Assembly (NCBI GenBank): GCA_947498055.1
Contig: CANMJA010000008.1
Span: 62,001 to 126,000, forward strand
Direction: 5' to 3'
Source: an uncultured Tenacibaculum sp.
GTDB lineage: Bacteria; Bacteroidota; Bacteroidia; Flavobacteriales; Flavobacteriaceae
DNA: 64,000 nt
Shown: positions 44,065-54,919 of the stretch, in pieces
Layout of the letters: each line of letters starts with the position of its first letter
How positions within the stretch are numbered: position 1 is the first letter of the stretch
Position numbers and translations under genes: made by a program
Notes under the pieces: generated by a model
Seen by the model: the letters and a program-made list of their open reading frames with translations, nothing else
Databases searched by the model: none
What the model was told of the DNA's origin: nothing

Positions 44065-45756
44065 TTATCTAATTAACTTTTTGTATTTAATTCGTTTAGG
44101 CATTAAATCTCCACCCAGTCGTTTTTTCTTATTTTCTTCATAATCGGAGAAAGATCCTTCGAAGAAATAAATTTGACTATCTCCTTCAAAAGCTAAAATA
44201 TGTGTACAAATACGATCTAAAAACCATCTATCATGCGAAATTACAACTGCACATCCTGCAAAATTTTCTAACCCTTCTTCTAAAGCTCGTAAGGTATTTA
44301 CATCTAAATCGTTGGTAGGCTCATCTAATAACAATACATTTCCTTCTTCTTTTAAGGTCATTGCTAAGTGTAAACGATTACGCTCTCCACCAGATAAAGT
44401 ATCTACTTTTTTATTTTGTTCACTTCCTCCAAAATTAAATCGACTTAAGTATGCGCGAGAATTTACTTGTTTTCCTCCCATCATTACCAAATCTTGTCCG
44501 TCTGAAAAATTTTCCCAAATAGATTTGTTCGGGTCTATATTAGAATGTGCCTGATCTACATATGCTATTTTAGCTGTTTCTCCTACTTTAAAACTACCAC
44601 TATCTGGAGTTTCTTCTCCCATAATCATTTTAAAAATAGTTGTTTTACCAGCTCCGTTAGGCCCAATAATTCCTACAATTCCTGCTTGTGGTAAATTAAA
44701 TTCTAAATTCTCGTATAATAATTTATCTCCAAAAGCTTTAGAAACCCCTGTAGCTTCAATAACATTCGTTCCTAAACGAGGTCCATTAGGAATGTATATT
44801 TCTAACTTTTCTTCAGTTTGTTTTTGATCTTGACTCATTAATTTTTCATAGTTCTTCAAACGTGCTTTTTGCTTTGTTTGACGACCTTTTGCTCCTTGAC
44901 GAACCCATTCTAATTCTCGTTCTAATGTCTTTTGACGTTTAGATGCTGTTTTGCTTTCTTGTGCTAAACGTGTTGATTTTTGGTCTAACCAAGAAGAGTA
45001 ATTTCCTTTCCAAGGAATTCCTTCTCCTCTATCTAGTTCTAAAATCCAACCCGCTACATTATCTAAGAAATATCTATCATGCGTTACTGCAATTACAGTT
45101 CCTTTGTATTGTGCTAAATGATGTTCTAACCAATGTACAGATTCTGCATCTAAATGGTTAGTAGGCTCATCTAATAATAAAATCTCTGGTTCTTGTAATA
45201 ATAATCTACACAAAGCAACTCTACGACGTTCTCCTCCTGATAATACACCAATTTTCTTATCAGAATCTGGCGTACGTAAAGCATCCATCGCTATCTCTAA
45301 TTTAGTATCTAATTCCCAGGCATTAGAAGCATCTATTTGATCTTGTAGTTCTGCTTGACGTGCCATTAACTTCTCCATCTTATCGGCATCAGAATACACT
45401 TCTTCTAAACCAAACATGTCGTTAATTTTATTATACTCATCTAAAACTGCAACGGTTTCTGCAACCCCCTCTCGTACCACTTCCATCACTGTTTTATCTT
45501 CATCTAACAGGGGTTCTTGTTCTAAATATCCTACTTTGTAACCTGGAGAAAAAGTAACGTCTCCTTGGTAATTTTTTTCTACTCCTGCTATAATTTTTAA
45601 TAAAGTAGATTTACCAGATCCATTAAGACCTAATATTCCAATTTTTGCTCCATAAAAAAAGCTTAGATAAATATCTTTTAAAACCTGTTTTCCTGTTGAT
45701 TGATAGGTTTTTGAAACCTTATTCATCGAGAAAATAACTTTCTTATCGTCTGACAT
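44065..45756 (-). CDS. ettA: Energy-dependent translational throttle protein EttA (ABC-F)
   Basis: A 563-residue protein with two ABC domains in one chain: Walker A GLNGSGKST (about residue 42) and GPNGAGKTT (about 368), signature motifs LSGGERRRVALC and LSGGERNRLHLA, and the Walker B pair LLLLDEPTNHLD and VLLLDEPTNDLD. The linker ends with PNGPRLG before the second domain. Length is as in E. coli EttA (555). ABC-F proteins act on the ribosome in response to ADP/ATP ratio; they are not transporters. Confidence 0.93.
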   Translation of the reverse strand: MSDDKKVIFSMNKVSKTYQSTGKQVLKDIYLSFFYGAKIGILGLNGSGKSTLLKIIAGVEKNYQGDVTFSPGYKVGYLEQEPLLDEDKTVMEVVREGVAETVAVLDEYNKINDMFGLEEVYSDADKMEKLMARQAELQDQIDASNAWELDTKLEIAMDALRTPDSDKKIGVLSGGERRRVALCRLLLQEPEILLLDEPTNHLDAESVHWLEHHLAQYKGTVIAVTHDRYFLDNVAGWILELDRGEGIPWKGNYSSWLDQKSTRLAQESKTASKRQKTLERELEWVRQGAKGRQTKQKARLKNYEKLMSQDQKQTEEKLEIYIPNGPRLGTNVIEATGVSKAFGDKLLYENLEFNLPQAGIVGIIGPNGAGKTTIFKMIMGEETPDSGSFKVGETAKIAYVDQAHSNIDPNKSIWENFSDGQDLVMMGGKQVNSRAYLSRFNFGGSEQNKKVDTLSGGERNRLHLAMTLKEEGNVLLLDEPTNDLDVNTLRALEEGLENFAGCAVVISHDRWFLDRICTHILAFEGDSQIYFFEGSFSDYEENKKKRLGGDLMPKRIKYKKLIR

Positions 45757-45846
45757 TATTTTGTTGATTAAATGATTGAATTATTCAAGAATAAAAAAAC
45801 ACTATTTTCTTATTTTTAAATTTATTTTTTTAAAGAATTAAGAACT

Positions 45847-46029
45847 TTATACTCTCCCTTTTAAGGCATTAAAAACCCAAGCTATTGAAAAGAACCCTAA
45901 ACCTACAGCTCCAAATCCATACCCTGCAATATCATCATATTTAAAAATTGCTAGCGCTACTAAAAGAACTCCCATTATTACCATAATTAATGTAGCATAG
46001 GTTAATACTGTATTTTTGTTCATCGACAT
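45847..46029 (-). CDS. CAL67264-type small membrane protein
   Basis: A 60-residue protein with two membrane segments (LIMVIMGVLLVALAIF and GFGAVGLGFFSIAWVF) and the ending NALKGRV. It is the widespread flavobacterial family that NCBI calls CAL67264. Function unknown. It lies between EttA and LpxD genes, alone. Confidence 0.7.
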   Translation of the reverse strand: MSMNKNTVLTYATLIMVIMGVLLVALAIFKYDDIAGYGFGAVGLGFFSIAWVFNALKGRV

Positions 46030-46209
46030 GTTTTACTTTTTTAAAAAAAGCACTAAATTAATCTCTCTATAGTATTAAAACATCAATTTTGAAGATTATT
46101 TCTATCTATACTTAGATATATAGCGCAAAGTGAAATACAAATATCGAGAAATATTTATATTATTCAATAATATTATTACAAAACAAAACTATAATAGATA
46201 GTTAATTTG

Positions 46210-47196
46210 TTACTTCCTTGCTAGTTTTCGTAATGCTACCCATTGCTTTAGCATTTCTCTTGAATCACACGCTGGATATCCTACTACTGTTTTTCCTGCT
46301 GCAACATCAGCAATTACTCCAGAACCAGCACCTACTGTAGCACCTGAGTGTATTGTTGTATGGTCTTTTATAGATGCACTTCCTCCAATAACAACCCCAT
46401 CTCCTAAAGTTACTGAACCTGCTAAACCACTATTTCCTGCCATAATACAGAATTTTCCTAAAACTGAATTATGCCCTATTTGTACTAAATTATCTATTTT
46501 ACAACCGTCTCCTAATATAGTAGAACTAAATTTACCCCTATCAATACAAGAGTTTGCACCTATTTCTACATCATTACCTATTACTACATTTCCTATATGT
46601 GGTATTTTAGTTAAGCCTCGCTCACTTGGTCTGTAACCAAAGCCATCGGCTCCAATACTCACATTGGTATGAAAAATACAATTATTTCCTATCTCACTTC
46701 TTTCACGAATCACTGTTCCCGACCATATTGTAGTATTGCTACCTATTGTTGTATCATCGAAAATAGATACATTAGGATATATTACTACATTATCTCCTAA
46801 AGTTACATTTTCACCAATAAAAGAGTTTGCTCCTATTTTACATCCATTTCCCATCTTTATAGTATCACTAACTACTGCTGATGGATGAATAGCTGTTTTA
46901 AACACTGGCGATTCTGGTTCAAAAAGTTCTAGAATCATAGCCATTGCTAAATCTGCATTTTTCACTCTTATAAATGCTCTTCCTTCTCCTGGTTCTATAT
47001 CTATTTTTTCATCTACAACTGCTGCACTAGCATTGGAAGTATTCCACAAACGTGCATATTTTGTATTACCAATAAAAGTAATATGTGTTTTGTTTGCTTT
47101 TTCTATTTGCTCAGGAGCTTGTATTTTTTCTTCACAGTTTCCTTTTAATTCTCCTTTTAATACTTCAGCAATCTCTTGAATTGTAAATGATTTCAT
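46210..47196 (-). CDS. lpxD: UDP-3-O-acylglucosamine N-acyltransferase
   Basis: The frame is open from 47265, but the ATG at 47196 (MKSFTIQEIAEVLKGEL) gives 328 residues, the normal family length. Residues 1-95 are the LpxD N-terminal domain. From about 105 a left-handed beta helix of hexapeptide repeats follows (IGANSFIGENVTLGDNVVIYPNVSI and many more), including the catalytic-His block DNLVQIGHNSVLGKF. It adds the second 3-hydroxyacyl chain in lipid A biosynthesis, in the cytoplasm. Confidence 0.93.
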   Translation of the reverse strand: MKSFTIQEIAEVLKGELKGNCEEKIQAPEQIEKANKTHITFIGNTKYARLWNTSNASAAVVDEKIDIEPGEGRAFIRVKNADLAMAMILELFEPESPVFKTAIHPSAVVSDTIKMGNGCKIGANSFIGENVTLGDNVVIYPNVSIFDDTTIGSNTTIWSGTVIRERSEIGNNCIFHTNVSIGADGFGYRPSERGLTKIPHIGNVVIGNDVEIGANSCIDRGKFSSTILGDGCKIDNLVQIGHNSVLGKFCIMAGNSGLAGSVTLGDGVVIGGSASIKDHTTIHSGATVGAGSGVIADVAAGKTVVGYPACDSREMLKQWVALRKLARK

Positions 47197-47247
47197 TCGG
47201 CGTATAAATTTAGTTATTCGTTTGTAAAATGTTTTTAATAATTCTAG

Positions 47248-47280
47248 TAAGAAAAAACTATTCAAAGTAGTTTTTTCTTA
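47248..47280 (-). terminator. Terminator after the FadH-type reductase gene
   Basis: A perfect 13-base stem, TAAGAAAAAACTA / TAGTTTTTTCTTA, with a 7-base loop, starting 4 bases past the stop codon of the reductase. Confidence 0.75.
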
Positions 47281-47284
47281 TTAA

Positions 47285-49318
<2,034 letters not shown>

Positions 49319-49330
49319 TTATTTTTACGT

Positions 49331-49350
49331 TTATTATGCACGCATAATAA
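49331..49350. promoter_or_regulatory. Perfect operator-like dyad upstream of the FadH-type gene
   Basis: TTATTATGC, spacer AC, then GCATAATAA, a perfect inverted repeat 19 bases upstream of the start codon. It lies between the start and the -7 box, where a repressor would block transcription. A similar half-site TATGCGTG follows at 49385-49392. A fatty-acid-responsive TetR/FadR-type repressor is one possible partner; none is in the window. Confidence 0.5.
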
Positions 49351-49372
49351 ATGCAATATAACTGTATTTATT

Positions 49373-49380
49373 CAAATCTA
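49373..49380 (-). promoter_or_regulatory. Candidate -7 box (TAGATTTG) of the FadH-type gene
   Basis: On the minus strand this is TAGATTTG, fitting TAnnTTTG, 61 bases upstream of the start. A CAA on the plus strand at 49407-49409 could serve as the TTG box but is 26 bases away, slightly too far. Confidence 0.4.
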
Positions 49381-49636
49381 AAAATATGCGTGAGTAAAAA
49401 GTAAAACAAAATAATTTTATTCATTTCTTTTATTTTTGATAGTACTGAAATCAAAATTTTAAATAAAATAAAGGGATACATGAATGCATCTCTTTATACA
49501 AAAAAATAAAGTTTTATTATCTTAAAACAATTACTATAGCTATTACATATGCCGTTCTATCGTCATGAAATTTAGCATTAAGACGATAAGCTGATTCTTC
49601 TTCATATCTATGCGGAACTCTTATGACGTTTCCATC

Positions 49637-49978
49637 TTACATTCTATGTTCTAATAAACCTATTCCTGAAAAAGATTCTTTCTGAATTTTATAGTCTGCA
49701 ATTTCTTCCTTTTTAAAATCTGCTTTTTCAAGAAAATCTTCTAAAGTAGGTTCTCTTTGAATTCCTTTAAGATTCATAGGGAATTCATGAGCTTTTATAA
49801 CACCATATTTCTCATGATAATCCAATCTTATTTCCTTTTCTTTACTATTTTTGTTAAGTACTACTGCTTCAGTTTTCTCAATTGCATTTTTTAATTCTAA
49901 ATCATTATTTTCACATGATACAGTAAACAATATTAGAGAAAAGAAAACAGCATCTGTAATTAATTTTAATAGTTTCAT
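49637..49978 (-). CDS. Small lipoprotein, probably truncated by an in-frame stop
   Basis: A 113-residue lipoprotein with lipobox LFTVSC. The mature part (VLNKNSKEKEIRLDYHEKYGVIKAHEFP) has no known domain. Directly after the TAA the same frame continues to 49517 with coding-like sequence (NVIRVPHRYEEESAYRL... and FHDDRTAYVIA), so the original gene was probably about 152 residues and has acquired a nonsense codon, or reads through. Function unknown. Confidence 0.55.
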   Translation of the reverse strand: MKLLKLITDAVFFSLILFTVSCENNDLELKNAIEKTEAVVLNKNSKEKEIRLDYHEKYGVIKAHEFPMNLKGIQREPTLEDFLEKADFKKEEIADYKIQKESFSGIGLLEHRM

Positions 49979-50094
49979 AAAGTTAATAACACTGCAAAAT
50001 TAATTAGCCTAACACTATTAAAAATCAGGTTTTTAAACAAAAAACTCATTATTATTTAATCAAAAAACACACCTAAAGTAAATAAAATGTTGTT

Positions 50095-50811
50095 TTATAA
50101 AGGAACTTCTATTAATAATAATTCAGAATTAGCATTTGCTTGAATAACAAAGTCTGCAGTTTCAGTAATTTCTAATGCATCTCTTGAAAACATCTCTTGA
50201 TTGTTAACCGTAATTTCACCAGATATATTCATCAAATAAACCCCATGCTTTATGGATTTTAATGTATACGTAAAAGTTGTGTTCTCATCTAAGTCAATTC
50301 TAGATAATTTAGCATCTTGATGAATTTTTAACCCTTTGTAGCTTTCATCATCTATATCACTTACCAAGACTTGCAATTTATTTTTTCTTTCTTTTGGATT
50401 AAATAATTCTTGATTATATCTAGGTGTTACATTTTCTTTATTTGGTAATACCCAAATCTGAAAAAGGTTTAAAGACTCATTTGAAGATGCGTTTATTTCT
50501 GAATGATAAATACCTGTTCCTGCCGACATAACTTGTACCTCATTAGGTGCAACATACAACCATTCATCAGACATGTTATCTTTGTGTTTTAAAACTCCTT
50601 CTAATGGAATGGTTATAATTTCCATATTCTGATGAGGATGTGTACTAAACCCCATTTTAGGAGCAATTATATCATCATTTAAAACTCTTAATGCTCCAAA
50701 ATTTATTCTTTCAGGATTGTGATAATTTGCAAAACTAAATGAAAAATTTGCTTGTAGCCAACCATGGTTTGCTGTTCCTCTTTCTGATGCTATATATTTA
50801 TTTACAATCAT
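50095..50811 (-). CDS. Pirin family protein
   Basis: A 238-residue bicupin. The metal-binding motif HPHQNMEIITI (two His and Glu) and the later AGTGIYHSE are the pirin signature. Some pirins are quercetin dioxygenases or redox sensors. It is 6 bases after the MarR gene in a four-gene operon with FMN reductase and DoxX, which suggests a response to oxidative or electrophilic stress; this is inference from neighbours. Confidence 0.88.
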   Translation of the reverse strand: MIVNKYIASERGTANHGWLQANFSFSFANYHNPERINFGALRVLNDDIIAPKMGFSTHPHQNMEIITIPLEGVLKHKDNMSDEWLYVAPNEVQVMSAGTGIYHSEINASSNESLNLFQIWVLPNKENVTPRYNQELFNPKERKNKLQVLVSDIDDESYKGLKIHQDAKLSRIDLDENTTFTYTLKSIKHGVYLMNISGEITVNNQEMFSRDALEITETADFVIQANANSELLLIEVPL

Positions 50812-50816
50812 ATTTC

Positions 50817-51257
50817 TTAGCGAATCTTATCTAACAAATCGCTTAATTTTTGCGCTTCATTTTCCGATAGTTTATCCAGTAGATTCAAATCATCTATAAA
50901 CTCATCTATTTTCTCCAACAACAATAATCCTTCTTCTGTTATTTTAACATAAACAACTCTTCTATCTTCATTACAACGTGATCTTGTGATTAAATTTTTC
51001 TCTAATAACTTGTCCATCAACCTTGTTGCGTTAGGAGCTCTTTCTATCATTCTATCTTTAACAACTTGTACTTTTGTTTTTTCTGTAGCTCCTCTTAAAA
51101 TTCTTAATATATTATACTGCTGTGGAGAAATACCATATGGCTTAAAAAACTCTACCTCTTTACTAATTAAATAATTAAAAGTATATTTTATATTTAAAAA
51201 TGCTTTTAATTTATTATTAGTAAACTTCGTATTTATATCTTTAGAAAGATCTCCCAT
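50817..51257 (-). CDS. MarR-type transcription regulator
   Basis: A 146-residue winged-helix protein: QQYNILRILRGATEKTKVQVVKDRMIERAPNATRLMDKLLEKNLITRSRCNEDRRVVYVKITEEG is the MarR core with the DxRxxxxxxT wing (EDRRVVYVKIT). Its start codon follows the FMN-reductase stop directly. Such repressors often autoregulate, and the operon carries a dyad at 52217-52232. Confidence 0.88.
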   Translation of the reverse strand: MGDLSKDINTKFTNNKLKAFLNIKYTFNYLISKEVEFFKPYGISPQQYNILRILRGATEKTKVQVVKDRMIERAPNATRLMDKLLEKNLITRSRCNEDRRVVYVKITEEGLLLLEKIDEFIDDLNLLDKLSENEAQKLSDLLDKIR

Positions 51258-51791
51258 TTAATTCAATGCTTTTTCGAACTCTATAATTTCCTTCGTTAGT
51301 TTTTTTACATACTCATCATTAAGTAGAACCCCTTCTTTAAAATTATCATAAAATTTAGGTAATGAAAAACTGCCAGCAACTTTTGCTCCCATATGCGGAA
51401 AAGTAGTTAATGCAGTAGCTAAAACTGTAGCTCCTCCTCTTCCTCCTGGCGAAGTTGCCATTAATAAAATTGGTTTATTTCTAAAAACCTCTCTATTTTT
51501 TCTAGAAACCCAATCAAACAAATTTTTAAACGCTGCAGCATAAGATCCATTGTGTTCTGCTAAAGAAACTATAAAGCCATCATATGCATCTAAAAGCTCA
51601 TTAAATTTTGTTGCTCCCTGTGGATAATCTATTTCTTTTTCTAAAGTTTCGCTAAAAATTGGTACTTCAAAATCATTTAAATCTATTACATTAAAATCTA
51701 CATTCTTTAATTGATTTGCTGTATGAGCTACCAATTGCTTGTTTATTGATGTACTGCTTGTGCTTCCTGCAAATGCTAAAACTTTTTTCAT
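51258..51791 (-). CDS. NADPH-dependent FMN reductase family protein
   Basis: A 177-residue flavodoxin-fold protein. The FMN-binding loop FAGSTSSTSINKQL is at the N-terminus, and the second site is EHNGSYAAAFKNLFDWV with the SPGGRGG loop later. The family reduces FMN or quinones. It is in the operon with MarR, pirin and DoxX. Confidence 0.85.
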   Translation of the reverse strand: MKKVLAFAGSTSSTSINKQLVAHTANQLKNVDFNVIDLNDFEVPIFSETLEKEIDYPQGATKFNELLDAYDGFIVSLAEHNGSYAAAFKNLFDWVSRKNREVFRNKPILLMATSPGGRGGATVLATALTTFPHMGAKVAGSFSLPKFYDNFKEGVLLNDEYVKKLTKEIIEFEKALN

Positions 51792-51819
51792 ATTAACCTT
51801 GTTTTTAATTTAGAAATTA

Positions 51820-52179
51820 TTAATTTTTTTGAACTTTTTTACCAAAAATATAAGAAACCAACAATAAAACTAGTGCTATTATTGCTCCCATTTGTTCTCC
51901 ATCTTTAATCATAACATGTGCGAAAAATGCTAGAATAAAATTAAAAAAGAAACCTGCATATGCCCATTCTTTTAAAGATTTATTATTTAAAAACCATATA
52001 GTAATTAATCCTAAAAACTTAGCCACTGCTAAAGGGTATATGATATAAGTAGGAAAACCAAAATTTGTAAAAGCTGTTACTATTTCCTCATGCTTAAAAA
52101 GATACATTCCTATAGACATTAGCATTAAGGCTGTTAACAGACCTGTTGAAATGTAATAAATTATACTGTTTTTTTTCAT
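51820..52179 (-). CDS. DoxX-family membrane protein
   Basis: A 119-residue protein with four hydrophobic segments (YYISTGLLTALMLMSIGMYLF and others) and the YPLAVAKFLGLITI block of DoxX-like proteins. It is the first gene of the operon. DoxX homologues are linked to redox stress in other bacteria, but the function is not fixed. Confidence 0.75.
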   Translation of the reverse strand: MKKNSIIYYISTGLLTALMLMSIGMYLFKHEEIVTAFTNFGFPTYIIYPLAVAKFLGLITIWFLNNKSLKEWAYAGFFFNFILAFFAHVMIKDGEQMGAIIALVLLLVSYIFGKKVQKN

Positions 52180-52202
52180 CTTATTTTATTTTATAGATAT
52201 TT

Positions 52203-52232
52203 CAAAAGTACAAAATATTTTCCAAGGGAAAT
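52203..52232 (-). promoter_or_regulatory. Promoter and possible MarR operator of the DoxX operon
   Basis: TACTTTTG on the minus strand (52203-52210) fits TAnnTTTG, 24 bases upstream of the start. Next to it lies ATTTTCC AA GGGAAAT (52217-52232), an imperfect dyad that could bind the MarR protein encoded in this operon. Confidence 0.4.
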
Positions 52233-52328
52233 AAATTAATGAAAATTACTTTTACCCTGTCTTTATATAAAAATGATGGATCTAATTTTAATTCTGTAAA
52301 AAAAGCTAAAAATAAAAAGAGTATTTAA

Positions 52329-52336
52329 TATATTTG
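52329..52336 (+). promoter_or_regulatory. Candidate -7 box of the MarR-GNAT gene
   Basis: TATATTTG, 28 bases upstream of the start. No TTG box at standard spacing is visible. Confidence 0.4.
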
Positions 52337-52364
52337 CATAAGCACTTATATAAATACAAATATT

Positions 52365-53315
52365 ATGGATCACTTAAAAGGAATTGGTGAAATTGGTATT
52401 GGATCTAGATTAAAAAGATTAAGTGATTATATGATGAAAGAAACGCAAATTGTATACGACACTTTTAATGTAGATTTCGATCCTTATTTATTTCCTACGC
52501 TTCAAATCATAAAACATAAAAAAGAAGTTACTAATACAGAAATAAATCAGCGACTTAAAACTTCGCAACCTGCAACTACTCAAGCTATCAATAAATTAGA
52601 AAAAAAAGGACTTATTATTTTAAAAACACATGCTAATGATAAACGAAAAAAAATAATTTCTTTATCGGAAAAAGGGAAAGATTTTATTCATAATGTAACT
52701 CCTTTATGGAAAAGTATGGAATTTACTATTAAAAAATATACTAGAATTACTTCGGATTCTTTAATTGGGCACATAAACATCTTAGAAGAAAAATTTAACA
52801 AACAAGCTTTTAGTAATGCTATTATAGAGCACTTTAAAATGAATAATACAACACAATTAGAAATTGTAAACTTTAACAACGAATATGCTAAAAATTTCTA
52901 TGCTTTAAACATAGAATGGTTAGAAACGTATTTTTATGTAGAACCTTATGATGAAGAGGTATTAAGTAAGCCTCAAAAATATATTATTGATAAAGGTGGA
53001 CATATATTTTTCGCAAAATTAAATAATGAAATTGTTGGTACCGTTGCTTTAATGCCGTTAGATAAAAATGGCACATTTGAACTAACAAAAATGGCAGTTT
53101 CTCCTGAGCATAGGGGTCATAAAATTGGGCAACAATTAATTACAAAATGTATTGATTTTTCCAAAGAAAATGATTTTAAAAACCTTCTATTATACTCCAA
53201 TACTTTATTAGAAAATGCTATTTACATTTATAGAAAGTATGGTTTTGTTGAGGTTCTGTTAGAAGAAAACTCACCTTATAAAAGAAGTGATATTAAAATG
53301 ATTTATAAAGGGTAA
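52365..53315 (+). CDS. MarR - GNAT fusion
   Basis: A 316-residue protein. Residues 1-145 are a MarR winged helix (NAEINQRLKTSQPATTQAINKLEKKGLI-like with the basic wing NDKRKKIISLSEKG). Residues 160-316 are a GNAT acetyltransferase with the acetyl-CoA motif SPEHRGHKIGQQL. The fused protein may sense and acetylate a small molecule or a target. It faces away from the DoxX operon. Confidence 0.85.
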   Translation: MDHLKGIGEIGIGSRLKRLSDYMMKETQIVYDTFNVDFDPYLFPTLQIIKHKKEVTNTEINQRLKTSQPATTQAINKLEKKGLIILKTHANDKRKKIISLSEKGKDFIHNVTPLWKSMEFTIKKYTRITSDSLIGHINILEEKFNKQAFSNAIIEHFKMNNTTQLEIVNFNNEYAKNFYALNIEWLETYFYVEPYDEEVLSKPQKYIIDKGGHIFFAKLNNEIVGTVALMPLDKNGTFELTKMAVSPEHRGHKIGQQLITKCIDFSKENDFKNLLLYSNTLLENAIYIYRKYGFVEVLLEENSPYKRSDIKMIYKG

Positions 53316-53395
53316 TTTAAAAAAAGGAATTAAGAAGTTATTAAATTTTTAACTCAACTCCTAAAACTACTAAAATTCTTAACTATTAAAAAACT

Positions 53396-54790
53396 ATGAG
53401 TAAACTTCAAAATAAGATGTTTCAAGAAATTGAAAACAAGGAATTATTTAAACAAACACAACAATTTTCATTAGATTATTTAGAGAGTATTTTTAACCGT
53501 AATGTATATCCTACAGAAGAAGCATTAGCAAACTTATCGAAATTTGATGAAGAGCTTCCTCTTGATAGTACAGATGCTAAAAATATAATAGAACAATTGC
53601 ACACCTATGGAAGTCCGGCAACAACCGCTACTCTTGGAGGAAGATATTTTGGTTTTGTTTGTGGTAGCTCTTTACCAGTAGGGCTTGCAGCAAAAAATAT
53701 AGGAACCTTCTGGGATCAATCTCCTTCTATGAATGTACTTTCTCCTATTAGCAATAAATTAGAATCTGTTGTAGAAAAATGGTTTATTGAACTATTTAAT
53801 TTACCTAAAAATTCTTCTGCTGGTTTTGTAAGTGGTACTTCTATAGCCAATTTATCTGGGTTAATTGCTGCTAGGTATCGAATTCTTAAGAACAATAATT
53901 GGGATATTAATCAAAAAGGATTAATGGGAGCTCCAAAAATAAGAATTGTAACAGGTAAACAAGCACATTCTACCGTGTTAAAAGCCATAGGAATGTTAGG
54001 TTTAGGACACGAAAATATAGAATGGGTAGAGGTAGATAATCAAGGTAGAATTATTCCCGAGTTACTTCCAAAATTAGACAGTAATACTATTTTAATATTG
54101 CAAGCTGGTAATGTAAACAGTGGTGCTTTTGATGATTTTAATAGTATTTGTAAAAAAGCTAAAGAAGCAAATGCCTGGATACATATAGATGGTGCTTTTG
54201 GTTTGTGGGCTGGTGCTGTAAATGAATTAAAACACTTAACCAAAGGAATGGAAAATGCTACTTCTTGGGCTGTTGACGGACATAAAACATTAAATACACC
54301 TTATGATTCTGGAATTATTCTTTGTGCAGATAAAGAAGCCATGATAGCAGCTCTTCAAATGTCTGGAAGTTATATTATAGAAAGTAAAGAAAGAGATAGC
54401 ATGTTTTATACACCTGAAATGTCTAGAAGATCTCGTGTTATTGAGTTATGGGCTATTTTAAAATATTTAGGTAAAGAAGGAATTGATGAAATGGTTTTAA
54501 CATTTCATAAAAGAGCTACATTATTTGCCAAAGAAGTAAGTAAAATAGCTGGTTTTTATGTTGAAAATGATGTTGTTTTTAACCAAGTTATTGTTAGATG
54601 TGATACAGATGATTTAACAGAACGAGTTCTAAATAAAATTCAAGAACTTAGAGATTGTTGGTTAGGTGGTTCTGTATGGCATGGTAAAAAAGTAATGCGA
54701 GTTAGTATTTGCTCTTGGGCTACTACAGAGGAAGATATTCATTTAGCTGTAGCATCTTTTCAAAAAGCTTTAGAATTAGAATCGATGTAA
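53396..54790 (+). CDS. Pyridoxal-dependent decarboxylase (group II)
   Basis: A 464-residue PLP enzyme. The PLP lysine is in WAVDGHKTLNTPYD, the PLP-binding Asp is in WIHIDGAFGLW, and STVLKAIGMLG carries the His/Ser stacking region. This is the group II decarboxylase fold (glutamate, DOPA or aspartate decarboxylase type). The substrate cannot be fixed. It follows the MarR-GNAT gene by 80 bases on the same strand, so it may be co-regulated. Confidence 0.85.
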   Translation: MSKLQNKMFQEIENKELFKQTQQFSLDYLESIFNRNVYPTEEALANLSKFDEELPLDSTDAKNIIEQLHTYGSPATTATLGGRYFGFVCGSSLPVGLAAKNIGTFWDQSPSMNVLSPISNKLESVVEKWFIELFNLPKNSSAGFVSGTSIANLSGLIAARYRILKNNNWDINQKGLMGAPKIRIVTGKQAHSTVLKAIGMLGLGHENIEWVEVDNQGRIIPELLPKLDSNTILILQAGNVNSGAFDDFNSICKKAKEANAWIHIDGAFGLWAGAVNELKHLTKGMENATSWAVDGHKTLNTPYDSGIILCADKEAMIAALQMSGSYIIESKERDSMFYTPEMSRRSRVIELWAILKYLGKEGIDEMVLTFHKRATLFAKEVSKIAGFYVENDVVFNQVIVRCDTDDLTERVLNKIQELRDCWLGGSVWHGKKVMRVSICSWATTEEDIHLAVASFQKALELESM

Positions 54791-54834
54791 TTGTTTATGT
54801 ATTATAACTTTAGAAGTCAGTAATTGCTTTGGTA

Positions 54835-54854
54835 ACTGAGCGGAGTCGAAGTCA
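54835..54854. repeat. Dispersed repeat half-site ACTGAGCGGAGTCGAAGTCA
   Basis: A single copy of the ACTGAGCGGAGTCGAAGT end sequence that also bounds the MITE-like elements, between two convergent genes. Confidence 0.5.
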
Positions 54855-54919
54855 TTATTTGGTTTTCACCCGAAAATGATACCAATAAAATAATCTAACT
54901 CTTCTATTTCCTTCATTAT

